From NCBI GenBank assembly GCA_034431435.1, contig DAOUDG010000004.1, positions 1 through 36,580 on the forward strand: a stretch of DNA of 36,580 nt. Direction: 5' to 3'. Below the pieces are notes generated by a model that saw only the letters and a program-made list of their open reading frames with translations, was not told the DNA's origin and did no database searches. Position 1 is the first letter of the stretch, and each line of letters opens with the position of its first letter. Of the stretch, positions 6,626 through 15,443 are shown piece after piece. The stretch is from JAHCIE01 sp034431435. Its GTDB lineage: Bacteria; Chloroflexota; Anaerolineae; Epilineales; JAHCIE01. The position numbers were made by a program, and so were the translations under genes.

Positions 6626-9107
6626 ATGAACGCGCATCTAAGCTTCGGGCAGTGGCTGAAGCGGCGCCGCCTCAGTCTTGGTCTAACTCAGGAGCAGCTA
6701 GGCCGCCTGACCGGGTACGCGGGCGAGACGATTCGTAAGGTGGAGGCTGACGAAAGGCGGCCATCCGAGGAGCTGGCCGGCCGGCTCGCCGCTGCCCTGG
6801 CGATTGAGCCTGACCAGCAGGAGGAGTTCGTCCGCTTCGCGCGGGACGCGGCCGGGGCGAGGGCGGCCGGAGCAGTTCCCGTCACGGGCAAGGTAGCGTT
6901 TCCTCTTGCGGCCCGCCACCCCCACCGCCTTCCGGCGGCTCCGACGCCTCTCATTGGCCGCGAGGGCGACCTGGCGGCCGTCAAGGAATTGCTGGTTCGT
7001 GACGATGCGCGCATCGTCACGTTGACGGGCGTGGGTGGGGTGGGCAAGACTCGCCTCGCCTTGCAGGTAGCGACGGACTTGCAGGACGCCTTCCCGGATG
7101 GCGTGTACTTCGTCAATCTCACGCCCATTCCGGAGGTCGCCCTGGTCGCGGCGACCATCGCTCGATCCCTCGATGTGCGCGACGCCAGCCCGCGCCCGGC
7201 GCTCGACAGCCTCAAGGATCGACTGCGCGGCAGGCGACTGCTCCTCGTGCTGGACAACTTCGAGCACCTTCTCGACGCGACGCCTCTGGTGGCTGACCTT
7301 GTCGCCGCCGCGCCCTCTCTCAAAGTACTTGTCACCAGCCGCGCTGTCCTCCGTCTGCGCGGTGAGCAGAACTTCGCTGTGCCACCCCTCGCCACGCCGG
7401 ATCCAGCACATCTACCCGCTGTCGAAGCCGCCGCCCAGTATGCGGCGGTCAGCCTGTTCACACAGCGCGCCCGCGCTGTACAGCCTGACTTTGCATTGAC
7501 GGACAGGAATGTGGGAGACGTGGCGCAGATCTGTCGGCGGCTGGACGGCCTGCCGCTGGCGATCGAGCTGGCCGCCACGCGCGTCGGGGTGTTGGCGCCC
7601 CACGCCCTGCTGGCCCGCCTGGGGCAGCGGCTGGCGCTGCTGACGACCGGCCAGCGCGACGCGCCGACACGACAGCAGACGCTGCGGGCAGCGATCGACT
7701 GGAGCCACGACCTGCTTGACGACAACGCGAAGGTCCTGTTCCGGCGGCTGGCCGCATTTGTGGGTGGCTGCACCCTGGAGGCAGCGGAGGCGGTGGCGGG
7801 AGAGTGGAGATCTGTTCTCGACGGCCTCACAGCGCTGGTGAACCAGAGCCTGATAACACGGCTAGATGGGGTACACGATGAGCCGCGCTATGTCATGCTC
7901 GAGACGATTCGTGAGTATGCCGTGGAGCGCCTGGTCGCGAGCGGCGAGCGGGAGGCCATTCACCAGGCCCACGCGGACCACTACCTCCGGTTTGTCAGTG
8001 AGGCGGAGGAGCAGTCTCACGATCAGTCGGGCTGGGCGCGCCGACTGCGACCGGAGCAGGATAACCTGCGGGCGGCCCTGCGGCGCGCCGAGGACCGCGA
8101 TGACCTTGAAGGGGCGATGCGTCTGCTCGTGGCCCTGGAGCCTGTCTGGGAGCGCGAGGGCTATCTGGACGAGTGGCGTAGCCACGCCGCCATCCTCCTG
8201 GCGCGACCAGGACAGGATGACCGACTGGCACCACTACGCGCCAACCTGCTAGAGTGGACGGGCCGACTGGCCAGTTTCCAGACGGAGTTGACGGCGGCCA
8301 GGCAGGCCTTGGAAGAGGCGCTGGCCATCTATCGCGGCCAGGGCGATAGGGCCGGGGTCGGCCGCGCGCTGGGCATTCTGGGCATGACGGCCTGGATGCA
8401 GGGCGATTATGCCGTGGCTCGGTCTCTCGGCGATGAAGCGCTGGCCCTCGCCCGCGAGGGGGGGGGACAACGGCGCGATTGCCATGGCGCTGAATGGACT
8501 GGGCATGATCGCACGGGAGCAGGGCGACTATGCCCTGGCCCGCGTTCGTTTCGAAGAGGTTCTGCTGCTACGGCGGGAGGGGGGGAATGAGGGGCTGATA
8601 GGTGACGCACTCATGAACCTGGGAGCCGTGCTGGCGTTCGAGGGCGACGCGGCGGCGGCGACGCTGTTGGCGGAAGCGATGGTGATCTTCGACCGCCTGG
8701 GTGACCAGCCTGGGCGGGCGCGGACGCTGCACGACCTGGGCTTCGTGGCGGCGCGCCAGGGGAACCACGCCCTGGCGCGCGCTCGCTTCGCGGCGTCCCT
8801 TGCCCTGTTCCATCAACTGCACGATCGTCGCAACGGGGCGAAGTGCCTGGAGGGGCTGGCCGGGGTTGCCGTGGCGAGTGGGCAGGACGAGCGAGCGGCG
8901 CGCCTGTTCGGGGCGGCCGAGGCTCTGCGCGAGGCCATCGGCGCGCCTCTGCCACCCAGCTACTGCGTCAGCTACGAAGAGAACGTGGGGTCGGTGCGCG
9001 CCAGCCTGGCCGCGGCGCCCCTCGTCGCCGCGTGGGCTGAGGGGCGGGCGATGTCGCTGGAGGAGGCGGTGGCGTATGCGCTGAGGGGGGCGACGGAGAC
9101 GGCCTGA
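6626..9107 (+). pseudogene. XRE-NB-ARC-TPR STAND regulator, frameshifted at a G9 tract
   Basis: The ORF 6626-8590 continues in another frame to 9107 (it resumes as GGDNGAIAMALNGLG). The join is a run of nine G at 8458-8466; with eight G the two halves read as one protein of about 826 residues. Domains: XRE helix-turn-helix (about 7-65), NB-ARC NTPase with Walker A GVGGVGKT (135-142), Walker B LLLVLDNF (about residue 210), an LVTSRAVLRLRGE sensor and GLPLAIELAA (about 308), then a winged-helix region and TPR repeats (GDYAVARSLGDEALAL, GDYALARVRFEEVLLL, GNHALARARFAASLAL). Such proteins are ATP-dependent signal switches or transcription regulators. GGAGG precedes the ATG. The break may be a real mutation, slippage-based switching or a sequencing error. 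Unshifted, translation gives 654 residues lacking the last TPRs. Confidence 0.85.
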
Positions 9108-9120
9108 AGCGTTGGCTGCC

Positions 9121-11454
9121 CTACGCCTCGCTGACCGCCGAGCGGCTGGTGGAGCGCGCAACGCGGCGATGTTGCAGGTGCTCGGCCAGGAAGTAGCTGC
9201 CAATGACGAAGGCGGCGGCCAGCGCCTGGAGGGATAGCCCCTCCCACGTCGGATAGACGCCGAACCACAGGCCCGTCCAGTACGGCAGGCTAAGGCTCCG
9301 CAGGGGATGCAGGGGCATCCAGCCGACGACTTGCAGGACATGGACCGTGTTGCCGACCATGATGACCAGGACGCCGACGATCATCAGGCCGGTGGCGATG
9401 AGCATCTTCTTGTAGGGCAGCTTGCGCTGGACGCTGAACAGGATGACACCGATGAGTGCGGTCGCCAGCAGGCCGCCCACGACGCCGGCCATGACAATGG
9501 CCATGCCCGACTCCAGGACCAGCGCCTGAAGGAACAGGACTGTCTCGAAGCCTTCGCGGTAGATGCTGGTGAAGCCCAGCGCCGCCAGGCCCAGCCACTG
9601 GCCCATCTCCCCGTTCACCAGGCCGTGCTTGCGCATGTGGAACCCGGCCATCCAGTCTACCCAATACGCTTTGTGGAAGAACCAGTTGGTGATGAGCAGC
9701 AGGACGCCGATGGCGACAATGGACACGACGGCTTCGAGCTTCTCGCCGTAGCGTGCGAACTGGGCGAGCACGCCGCGCGCCGCCAGGAAGGTCAACGCGG
9801 TCACGAGGAGCGCGGCCCCTGCGCCCCACCACAGCGGACGGCGCAGCTTGCGCTGCGAGCCGCGCCGCAGGCCGGCCGTCAGCGAGGCGAGAATCAGCAC
9901 CGCTTCGAGGCCCTCGCGGAAGACGATGACCCCTGCGTTGGTGGCGACCACGGCGGGCGCGCCGCCCCCGGCCAGCGCCTTCTCCGCCGTGTCTAGTTCG
10001 GCGTCCAGCGCGATGCGGGTCGCTCGGATGGCTGCGACGGGGGCATGGTTCTGGATCAGGTGTGCGAGGCCGTGCGGCTCGTCCTGGCCGTACCAGAAGA
10101 GGTTTTCCAGGAGCGGGATATGCTGCGGGGCGAAGGCCAGCAAGCGCGCTTCTGGCCCTGTTTCCAGGATGGCGTAGGCTTCCAGCCGTGCCGACTCGGC
10201 CTGATCATACTCGCCCGCAGCGACGGCGCTCTCCACCTGCTGAAGAACTGTGCGAATCACGTCGAAGTCGGCGGCGGTGTCGCGTTGCTGCCATTCCGGC
10301 GGCATGATGGTCGTCAGGAGGGCCGTTGTCTGGTCGACCAGCCCCTGAATCTCGTTGTCCGAGGCGCCCTGCCCCTGGGCCAGTGTCGTCGACATCCGCC
10401 GCTCTAGTTCGGCCAGGTTGGCCGCGACCTCGCTCGCGCGCGGGTCACGGGCTTCGAGCAGGTTCCGCAGGTCGGCGAAGGCGGCGGCCGCCCCGTCGCG
10501 GAAGGTAATGGCCTCCTGAATCTCGAAATCGCGGCTGACGACACCGTCGTTACTGACGCCCCGCCCATACTCCACCGCCACCAGGCTCAGGAAGCGGAGC
10601 AGTTGACCCGCGCGGCGCACCTGCTCGGCATGGCTGAGCGGGGCCGCCCGGAAGCCGCTCAAGGCGGCTTCGACCTGCGCCAGAGGCGTGGTCAGGGGTT
10701 GACCGCCGCGCGCCGCCTGGCGCAGCGTGGCGAAGGCTGCCTGAGCCTCGGCCAGGGCTGCCGCGCCGCGCTGCGCCCCGTAGGCTGGGGCTAACAGGGC
10801 AAAGTAGCCGTCGGCCAGCGATGCGTGCTCAGCCTGGCGGGTGGTGAAGCCCTTGTCCCGGCCTGGCGCCAGCTGGGCCAGCGCCTCGTTGAGGCGCGCC
10901 TGATACGTATCCAGGAGGTCGGCGCGCACATCCGCGATGGCGTCCTGGGGCGGCCGCTCGCCCATCACCGCCGCCTCGACGGCCAGGGTCGCGTCGGCGT
11001 CGGGCCGCGAGAAGCGGGTGGCGCGGCGGAACTCGCGGAGCGGCAGCCACGCCTGGGCCTGCGCGCCGTCGCCCTGGGTCAGGCTGTGTTCGACTACGGT
11101 GTAGCCGCCGGCCATGAGGGCCGTCCAGACCTGGGCGCGGGCATCGGCGAGGGGTATCGGCGTGCGGGCCTCGACCGCCTGGGCTGCCTGCGCCAGCCCC
11201 GCCTCGACGCGCGCGTGGGCGTCGGGCGCAAGCTGGCGCAGGGTGGGCGCCAGATTATCGTCGTAGGTCGCCCGCGCGGCGTCCAGGGCCATGGCCGCGC
11301 CGGCCGGGTCACTGCTCGCCAGTAGCTGGCTCTCCACGAGCAAGCTGCGCATGGTCTCAGCGGCCTGGCCGGGCGACAGTCCCTCGGCCTGCCCGGCGGT
11401 GACGCCAGCCAGGAGGAGGGCGAGGGCCAGGAGGGGGGCAAGGTGGCGCGTCAT
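9121..11454 (-). CDS. FTR1 family iron permease with long extracytoplasmic domain
   Basis: 777 residues: a signal peptide (APLLALALLLAGVTAGQA), about 480 residues of helical, Ala/Glu-rich extracytoplasmic domain, then a seven-helix FTR1 membrane domain. Both diagnostic REGxE motifs are present: FREGLEAVL (residues about 511-519) and YREGFETVLF (about 632-641). These bind and pass ferric iron across the membrane. The protein is much longer than yeast Ftr1 or E. coli EfeU, the extra length being the N-terminal domain, a layout seen in other bacterial FTR1 proteins. Start ATG 11454 has AGGA 6 nt upstream. It lies 7 nt after the EfeO-like lipoprotein gene and should be cotranscribed with it. No EfeB-type peroxidase is nearby. 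Confidence 0.93.
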   Translation of the reverse strand: MTRHLAPLLALALLLAGVTAGQAEGLSPGQAAETMRSLLVESQLLASSDPAGAAMALDAARATYDDNLAPTLRQLAPDAHARVEAGLAQAAQAVEARTPIPLADARAQVWTALMAGGYTVVEHSLTQGDGAQAQAWLPLREFRRATRFSRPDADATLAVEAAVMGERPPQDAIADVRADLLDTYQARLNEALAQLAPGRDKGFTTRQAEHASLADGYFALLAPAYGAQRGAAALAEAQAAFATLRQAARGGQPLTTPLAQVEAALSGFRAAPLSHAEQVRRAGQLLRFLSLVAVEYGRGVSNDGVVSRDFEIQEAITFRDGAAAAFADLRNLLEARDPRASEVAANLAELERRMSTTLAQGQGASDNEIQGLVDQTTALLTTIMPPEWQQRDTAADFDVIRTVLQQVESAVAAGEYDQAESARLEAYAILETGPEARLLAFAPQHIPLLENLFWYGQDEPHGLAHLIQNHAPVAAIRATRIALDAELDTAEKALAGGGAPAVVATNAGVIVFREGLEAVLILASLTAGLRRGSQRKLRRPLWWGAGAALLVTALTFLAARGVLAQFARYGEKLEAVVSIVAIGVLLLITNWFFHKAYWVDWMAGFHMRKHGLVNGEMGQWLGLAALGFTSIYREGFETVLFLQALVLESGMAIVMAGVVGGLLATALIGVILFSVQRKLPYKKMLIATGLMIVGVLVIMVGNTVHVLQVVGWMPLHPLRSLSLPYWTGLWFGVYPTWEGLSLQALAAAFVIGSYFLAEHLQHRRVARSTSRSAVSEA

Positions 11455-11461
11455 GGTAGTC

Positions 11462-12703
11462 CTACTGGACAGGGATTTGAAGCCTGGCCGCTATCTGGGA
11501 GATCTGACCAGTCAGAGCCGTCGCGCGGTTCTGAGCCTCAGCGCCGAGCAGGTCGGCTTCTTCGGGTGTGAAGCGCTGGCCGTTCTTTTCCTTCTGCAGG
11601 ACGCCGCCCGCGTAGGTCTTGAGACCCTCCAGCCCCTGGCTGATCGCCGTGTCCTGGTTGGGGTCCAGGCTGCGCACGCGCGGGCTGACGCCCTGGTAGA
11701 CGACCTGGAGGCCGGAGACGATATCGACGATGTCGGACAGACGCGAGACGGCCACGAAGTCGCGCTGGGTGGTCGCGTCACCCACGACAAAGCGTGAGTT
11801 CTTCCAGGAGTCGAAGTACTCTGACATGGTCGGCACCATGACCACGAGGGCGGTGAAGGCATCGGCCTCGGTCGGTGTCCAACCCTGGATGGACTTGAGG
11901 AGCCTGTCACTCTCGTCGGCCAGGGCATCCACACCCGCCTTGAGGACGTTGGCGTCGGGGAGCGCCTCACCAAAGTCCGCCTGACCATTGCCGTTGTAGT
12001 CGGCCTTGACATCCTTCACCGTGAAGTCGTCGAAGGTTCCCCACAGCGTGCTCTCAGTCACGCCGAAGAGGTTGCCGGGTTTCTCAAGGGTCTTGCCGTT
12101 GGGCAGCGTGAGATCGAACGCTACGACGTTGTCGCCGCCCTCCTCCGCACTCGCGCCGGAGTCCAGGCTGACATCGTAGTCGGCGAGGCTCTCGACGCCC
12201 GCGACGATGCCCTCCATCTGCTCGTAGAGGGGGGAGGCGACCATCCAGGCGGCGCGCGCTTCCTGGATGGTCCTGGTCACGTCAGGCCCCTGGTTCTTCC
12301 ACAGGGCCGCGTAGTCGAAGTTCGCGGCTTTCGCCAGGTCGTAGTAATGGTCGGCGGCCGTCTTGAGGCGGGCGCTCGCGGCCTTGAGGGCGGTGGCGCG
12401 ATTCTCAGTGTAGGACTTGATGCCACTCAGGTCGGTGGCCGTGGTCTTGGCGGCGGCGGGTGCGGTGGCCGCCGGGCTGGCGGTGGTGGCGGTGGCGGCC
12501 GGCGGCCTGGTTGCCGTCGCCGCGGCCGTAGCCGCTGGGCTGGCCGTGGTCGCGGTCGGGGCGGGGGCAGCCACGGTGGGCGCGACAGCCTTGGCCACAG
12601 CGGCGGCGGTGGGCGCGGCCGGCGCCGGGCTGGCGGCGGGCGCGGTCGAACAGGCTGCGAGAGCGAGCATGCCAAAAAGAATAAGGACGAGACGATAGAT
12701 CAC
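11462..12703 (-). CDS. EfeM/EfeO (imelysin-like) lipoprotein, iron uptake
   Basis: 413 residues from a GTG at 12703 with GGAGG about 12 nt upstream. It starts with a lipoprotein signal peptide and lipobox LAAC (Cys18), so it is probably membrane-anchored on the outside. About 90 residues of Ala/Pro/Thr linker follow, with an internally repeated TTASPAAT unit. The rest resembles the EfeO/imelysin helical fold (HYYDLAKAANFDYAALW, EARAAWMVASPLYEQMEG, LADYDVSLDSG, GNLFGVTESTLWGTF). In known systems EfeO-type proteins bind iron and hand it to an FTR1-like permease. The FTR1 gene follows within 7 nt, which supports this role. The family call rests on context and pattern. The extension to 12772 would overlap the promoter and is rejected. 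Confidence 0.75.
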   Translation of the reverse strand: MIYRLVLILFGMLALAACSTAPAASPAPAAPTAAAVAKAVAPTVAAPAPTATTASPAATAAATATRPPAATATTASPAATAPAAAKTTATDLSGIKSYTENRATALKAASARLKTAADHYYDLAKAANFDYAALWKNQGPDVTRTIQEARAAWMVASPLYEQMEGIVAGVESLADYDVSLDSGASAEEGGDNVVAFDLTLPNGKTLEKPGNLFGVTESTLWGTFDDFTVKDVKADYNGNGQADFGEALPDANVLKAGVDALADESDRLLKSIQGWTPTEADAFTALVVMVPTMSEYFDSWKNSRFVVGDATTQRDFVAVSRLSDIVDIVSGLQVVYQGVSPRVRSLDPNQDTAISQGLEGLKTYAGGVLQKEKNGQRFTPEEADLLGAEAQNRATALTGQISQIAARLQIPVQ

Positions 12704-12777
12704 GACTTTCTCTTGCCTCCGTAACGCGAAAATGACACGGTGAGGGCGGCCGGGTGACCGCAGGGATCGCACGGTCG

Positions 12778-12805
12778 ATTATAACGTGGGCACAGGGCGT
12801 GTCAA
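12778..12805 (-). promoter_or_regulatory. Promoter of the iron-uptake operon
   Basis: On the minus strand TTGACA (12805-12800), a 16-bp spacer and TATAAT (12783-12778) both match consensus perfectly, about 75 nt before the GTG at 12703. No clear Fur-type box was identified. Confidence 0.8.
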
Positions 12806-12899
12806 TGACCTGGCGCGCTCTACACAGGTGGATTATTAAGTTCATGCGTGCGAAGGAGGAGATTAAGCGGGGTAAAAAGACAAGGGGCGCTAACGGGAT

Positions 12900-12928
12900 G
12901 GGGGTTCCGGGCACGGCCTGGAACCCCC
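12900..12928 (-). terminator. Terminator after the SWIM gene
   Basis: A perfect 9-bp stem (GGGGGTTCC at 12900-12908 with GGAACCCCC at 12920-12928) and an 11-nt loop. It lies 28 nt downstream of the SWIM gene stop. In the minus direction a T-rich stretch (CTTTTTAC) follows further on, not directly behind the stem. The same structure could also insulate the iron-uptake promoter region. Confidence 0.6.
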
Positions 12929-12956
12929 ACGCTGTTTCAGTATAGAGTTGGCAGAC

Positions 12957-13214
12957 TTACGCCGGGACGGCATCCTCGCGCCATTCGGGCGGCAACATCA
13001 CACCCAGGACACGCTCCATGGCCATCGTGTGCGAACAGTAGCCGTGAGTCACAAAGTAATCGCAGTCGCAGGACCACTGCGCCTTATCATAGGATACGGT
13101 GTGGGGACTATTGTCGCCCTGCACCGTGCATTCGAAGGCGCTGAAGACGATGCGGGTCGGCTCCTCGGCATAGCGGCGAGCCTTCTCGATCTTCCCGATG
13201 ATCCCACTATCCAT
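12957..13214 (-). CDS. Small SWIM-type zinc-finger protein
   Basis: 85 residues. The core WSCDCDYFVTHGYCSHTMAM has the C-x-C-x8-C-x-H spacing of SWIM zinc fingers, which bind DNA or proteins. The N terminus (MDSGIIGKIEKARRYAEEP) is a short helix followed by strands, as in other free-standing SWIM proteins. ATG 13214 has GGAGG 5 nt upstream. The frame extends upstream, but that part overlaps the terminator-like hairpin and is unlikely. Function unknown. It is transcribed alone, behind a long structured leader with its own promoter (13478-13450), and ends at the hairpin 12900-12928. Confidence 0.85.
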   Translation of the reverse strand: MDSGIIGKIEKARRYAEEPTRIVFSAFECTVQGDNSPHTVSYDKAQWSCDCDYFVTHGYCSHTMAMERVLGVMLPPEWREDAVPA

Positions 13215-13297
13215 TACATCCTCCTCAATGGGTCTGTGCCGTCTGGGGACAACGGCGGTGGGTATGGAAAACCGGCGCGGGCCTAGAAACGCACAAA

Positions 13298-13329
13298 GAG
13301 CATCCGGGACCCAGGGGTCCGGGATGCTC
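13298..13329 (-). terminator. Intrinsic-terminator-like hairpin in the SWIM leader
   Basis: A 15-position stem with a single mismatch (13298-13312 with 13315-13329) and a tight loop. On the minus strand it is followed directly by TTTGTGCGTTTC. It lies about 120 nt downstream of the promoter at 13478-13450 and 84 nt before the SWIM ATG. It could therefore end a short RNA or act as an attenuator for the SWIM gene. Confidence 0.6.
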
Positions 13330-13444
13330 CTCAAGGTGAGCGGACGAAAGCCTCGCGCTCAAATGTCACAATCATAGGCCGATTCAGTCCTCCATGAGGT
13401 TGAACCAAATGCGGCGGTCGTCAATTGGGCGGCCGTTGCTGATG
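13298..13444 (-). ncRNA. Candidate structured leader or small RNA upstream of the SWIM gene
   Basis: Between a consensus-like minus-strand promoter and a terminator-like hairpin lies about 145 nt with no convincing gene. It can fold into several local hairpins, for example GGTTCA...TGAATC enclosing CCTC...GAGG, and GAGCG...CGCTC. It also contains a 14-codon frame (ATG 13375 to TGA 13331, MIVTFEREAFVRSP) with AGGA about 11 nt upstream, which could be a leader peptide. It fits either a small RNA or an attenuation leader for the SWIM gene; no known RNA family was recognised. Confidence 0.4.
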
Positions 13445-13449
13445 GTCCT

Positions 13450-13478
13450 AGTATAAGCCGGTTCGCGGTCGGTGTCAA
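13450..13478 (-). promoter_or_regulatory. Promoter of the SWIM leader transcript
   Basis: TTGACA (13478-13473), a 17-bp spacer and TATACT (13455-13450) on the minus strand: near-consensus boxes at ideal spacing. No protein start follows for 235 nt apart from the tiny leader frame. Confidence 0.7.
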
Positions 13479-13513
13479 CCTCCGGTCGCCCGACTGCTAC
13501 CCAACGCTGGCTC

Positions 13514-14584
13514 TCACGCGGCGCTCAGGCGCGACTTGAGGAAGCTGATAGCCGGAATGGGCGTGGGGTCGACCTCGTTGAGCAGGGCCAGGTAGTAGCT
13601 CACGTAGTCGCCGAACTGGGTCAGGGCTAGCGCCTGGGCCAGGCGGCTCTCGCCGCGCGCCGTGACGGTGATCTCGGCGACGTTGGCCTGGGCGAGCAGG
13701 TCCAGGATGGGTGGGATGGCGGCGCGCACGCGCGGGTCGTAGAGTCGAGAGTCGAGGATGACGACGAACATATCCTCCGGCGCGATGTAGGGGTGCGCAT
13801 AGCCGGCGATGGCGTTGTGGGCCGCTTCGGGCAGGGTGTCCCAGGCCGCCCAGTTCTTGCTGTTCTCGTTGAGTTGCGTCTTCCAGCGGCGAGCGACGGC
13901 GGCCAGGTGCTCCGCGCCATAGATGAAGGGGATATCACCCATGAACTCGGCGGCCAGGCGCTTGGCCGGGTTGCGGGTCGTCGGCACGTCTGGCCCGATC
14001 TGGGTGGTGTGCGCCGCAAGGAGGGCCTCGGCCTCCCTGAGGTCGGTCGAGGGGTCGGGGATGACGCCCAGCTGACTCAGCAGGCCGAGGAGCGCGCCGA
14101 AGGAGAAGCCGACGGCGGCGCGGGGCTGCGAGACGTAGGTGAACTGGTAGAGGGGGACGCCGAGGGACTCGGCGCGCTCGGCCAGCGCACCGCCAGTGGT
14201 GACGGCGACGAGGCGCGCGCCGCGCTGGTGGGCGTCGTCGAAGGCGCTCAGCGTCTCCTCGGTCGCGCCGCTGTAGCTCGATGCGATGACCAGGGTGTGG
14301 TTGTCGACGAAGGCGGGCAGGCTGTAGCTCCGCGAGACGATGATGGGGACGCGGGCGACGGCCTCGGCGATGCCCGCCACCAGCGCGCCGCCGATGGCCG
14401 AGCCGCCCATGCCGGTGATGACGATGGCGGTGGCGTCGCGGTAGGCGGCGGGCAGGTCGAGGACGCTGGCCGCCTTGAAGGCGTCGCGAGTCTGCGCGCC
14501 GAGGGCCTGGATGTGGCGCAGCATCTCGCCGGGGTCGCGCTGCTCATAGGTCGCGGGGGTATCGAGGATGGACAGGTCGGCCAT
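13514..14584 (-). CDS. Bifunctional phosphoglucose/phosphomannose isomerase
   Basis: 356 residues of the SIS-domain PGI/PMI family, which interconverts fructose 6-phosphate with glucose 6-phosphate or mannose 6-phosphate in the cytoplasm. The first SIS domain has the sugar-phosphate-binding ITGMGGSAIGGALV and IASSYSGATEETLSAF segments. The second, C-terminal part carries the family hallmark WKTQLNENSKNWAAWDTLPE, with the Glu and His/Asn region (EAAHNAIAG) at the active site. Length is typical. ATG 14584 has AGGAGAG 5 nt upstream. It lies 21 nt after rsmI, in an apparent DUF763-rsmI-PGI/PMI operon. This family replaces classical Pgi in many archaea and some bacteria including Chloroflexota. 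Confidence 0.92.
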   Translation of the reverse strand: MADLSILDTPATYEQRDPGEMLRHIQALGAQTRDAFKAASVLDLPAAYRDATAIVITGMGGSAIGGALVAGIAEAVARVPIIVSRSYSLPAFVDNHTLVIASSYSGATEETLSAFDDAHQRGARLVAVTTGGALAERAESLGVPLYQFTYVSQPRAAVGFSFGALLGLLSQLGVIPDPSTDLREAEALLAAHTTQIGPDVPTTRNPAKRLAAEFMGDIPFIYGAEHLAAVARRWKTQLNENSKNWAAWDTLPEAAHNAIAGYAHPYIAPEDMFVVILDSRLYDPRVRAAIPPILDLLAQANVAEITVTARGESRLAQALALTQFGDYVSYYLALLNEVDPTPIPAISFLKSRLSAA

Positions 14585-14605
14585 GCGTCTCTCCTGCGTG
14601 TCGTA

Positions 14606-15427
14606 TCAGTCTTGGTCTAGCAGCATCTGGTACACGGCTTTGGGGGTCCAGCCCGCCTGCTGGGCGATGGCGCGGGCGGCGTCCTTGCCACGTTGCCCGG
14701 CGGCGGCGGCCTCGGCCACGGCGGCCCGCACGCGCGCCTCGTCCCAGGTCGTGTCGCGGGGTGGCGCGCCGCCGACGACCAGGGTGAACTCGCCGCGCGG
14801 CTCCTGCTCGGTGTAGCGGGCGACGGCCTCGGCCAGCGATCCGCGCCACACTTCCTCGTGGAGCTTGGTCAACTCGCGGGCCAGGGCGACGGGGCGGTCG
14901 CCGAGGGCGGTCAGCAGATCGGCCAGCGCGTCGCGCAGGCGATGGGGACTCTCGAACAGAACCAGGGTGTGGGGCAGGTCGGCGACGGCGGCCAGGGCGG
15001 CGCGGCGATCGGCGGGGCGGCGCGGCAGGAAGCCCAGGTACAGGAAGGTCGCCGTGGGCAGGCCGGACACGGCCAGGGCAGCCAGGATCGCCGACGGCCC
15101 CGGCACTGGCACGACGGGGTAGCCGGCCTGGATGGCCGCCTCGACCAGGGGCGCGCCGGGGTCGGAGATGGCCGGCATGCCTGCCTCGGATACCAGGGCG
15201 ATGTCGCCCTCGGCCAGCCGCTCGACCAGGCGGGCGATCTTGGCGGGATCGGTGTACTCGTGGTAGCTGGTCAGGGGGGTGTGGATGTCGAAGTGGGTGA
15301 GCAGCTTGCGGGTGGTGCGAGTGTCCTCGGCGGCGATCAGGCGCGCCTCGCGCAGGATGCGCACCGCGCGCAGGGTCATGTCCTCTAGATTGCCGATGGG
15401 CGTCGCGACGACGTAGAGCGTCCCCAA
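14606..15427 (-). CDS. rsmI: 16S rRNA (cytidine1402-2'-O)-methyltransferase
   Basis: 273 residues of the tetrapyrrole-methylase fold. RsmI transfers a methyl group from SAM to the 2'-O of C1402 in 16S rRNA. Family motifs are clear: LYVVATPIGNLEDMTLRA at the N terminus, AEDTRTTRKLL, LVSEAGMPAISDPG, PVPGPSAILAALAVSGLP and LVLFESPHRLRDAL. A small C-terminal helical domain ends in QQAGWTPKAVYQMLL. The start is TTG 15427, preceded by AGGAGAG about 8 nt upstream. It begins 16 nt after the DUF763 gene and is followed 21 nt later by the PGI/PMI gene. Confidence 0.95.
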   Translation of the reverse strand: MGTLYVVATPIGNLEDMTLRAVRILREARLIAAEDTRTTRKLLTHFDIHTPLTSYHEYTDPAKIARLVERLAEGDIALVSEAGMPAISDPGAPLVEAAIQAGYPVVPVPGPSAILAALAVSGLPTATFLYLGFLPRRPADRRAALAAVADLPHTLVLFESPHRLRDALADLLTALGDRPVALARELTKLHEEVWRGSLAEAVARYTEQEPRGEFTLVVGGAPPRDTTWDEARVRAAVAEAAAAGQRGKDAARAIAQQAGWTPKAVYQMLLDQD

Positions 15428-15443
15428 GCAGGTCTCTCCTGGC

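Noticed and set aside
6688..7830. Minus-strand open frame opposite the XRE-NB-ARC gene
   Set aside because: Low-complexity Arg/Ser/Ala translation with no motif, antisense to a clear NB-ARC ATPase.
13298..13444. Identification as 6S RNA or another named RNA
   Set aside because: The folding does not show the long central-bubble hairpin of 6S RNA, and no known consensus was recognised.
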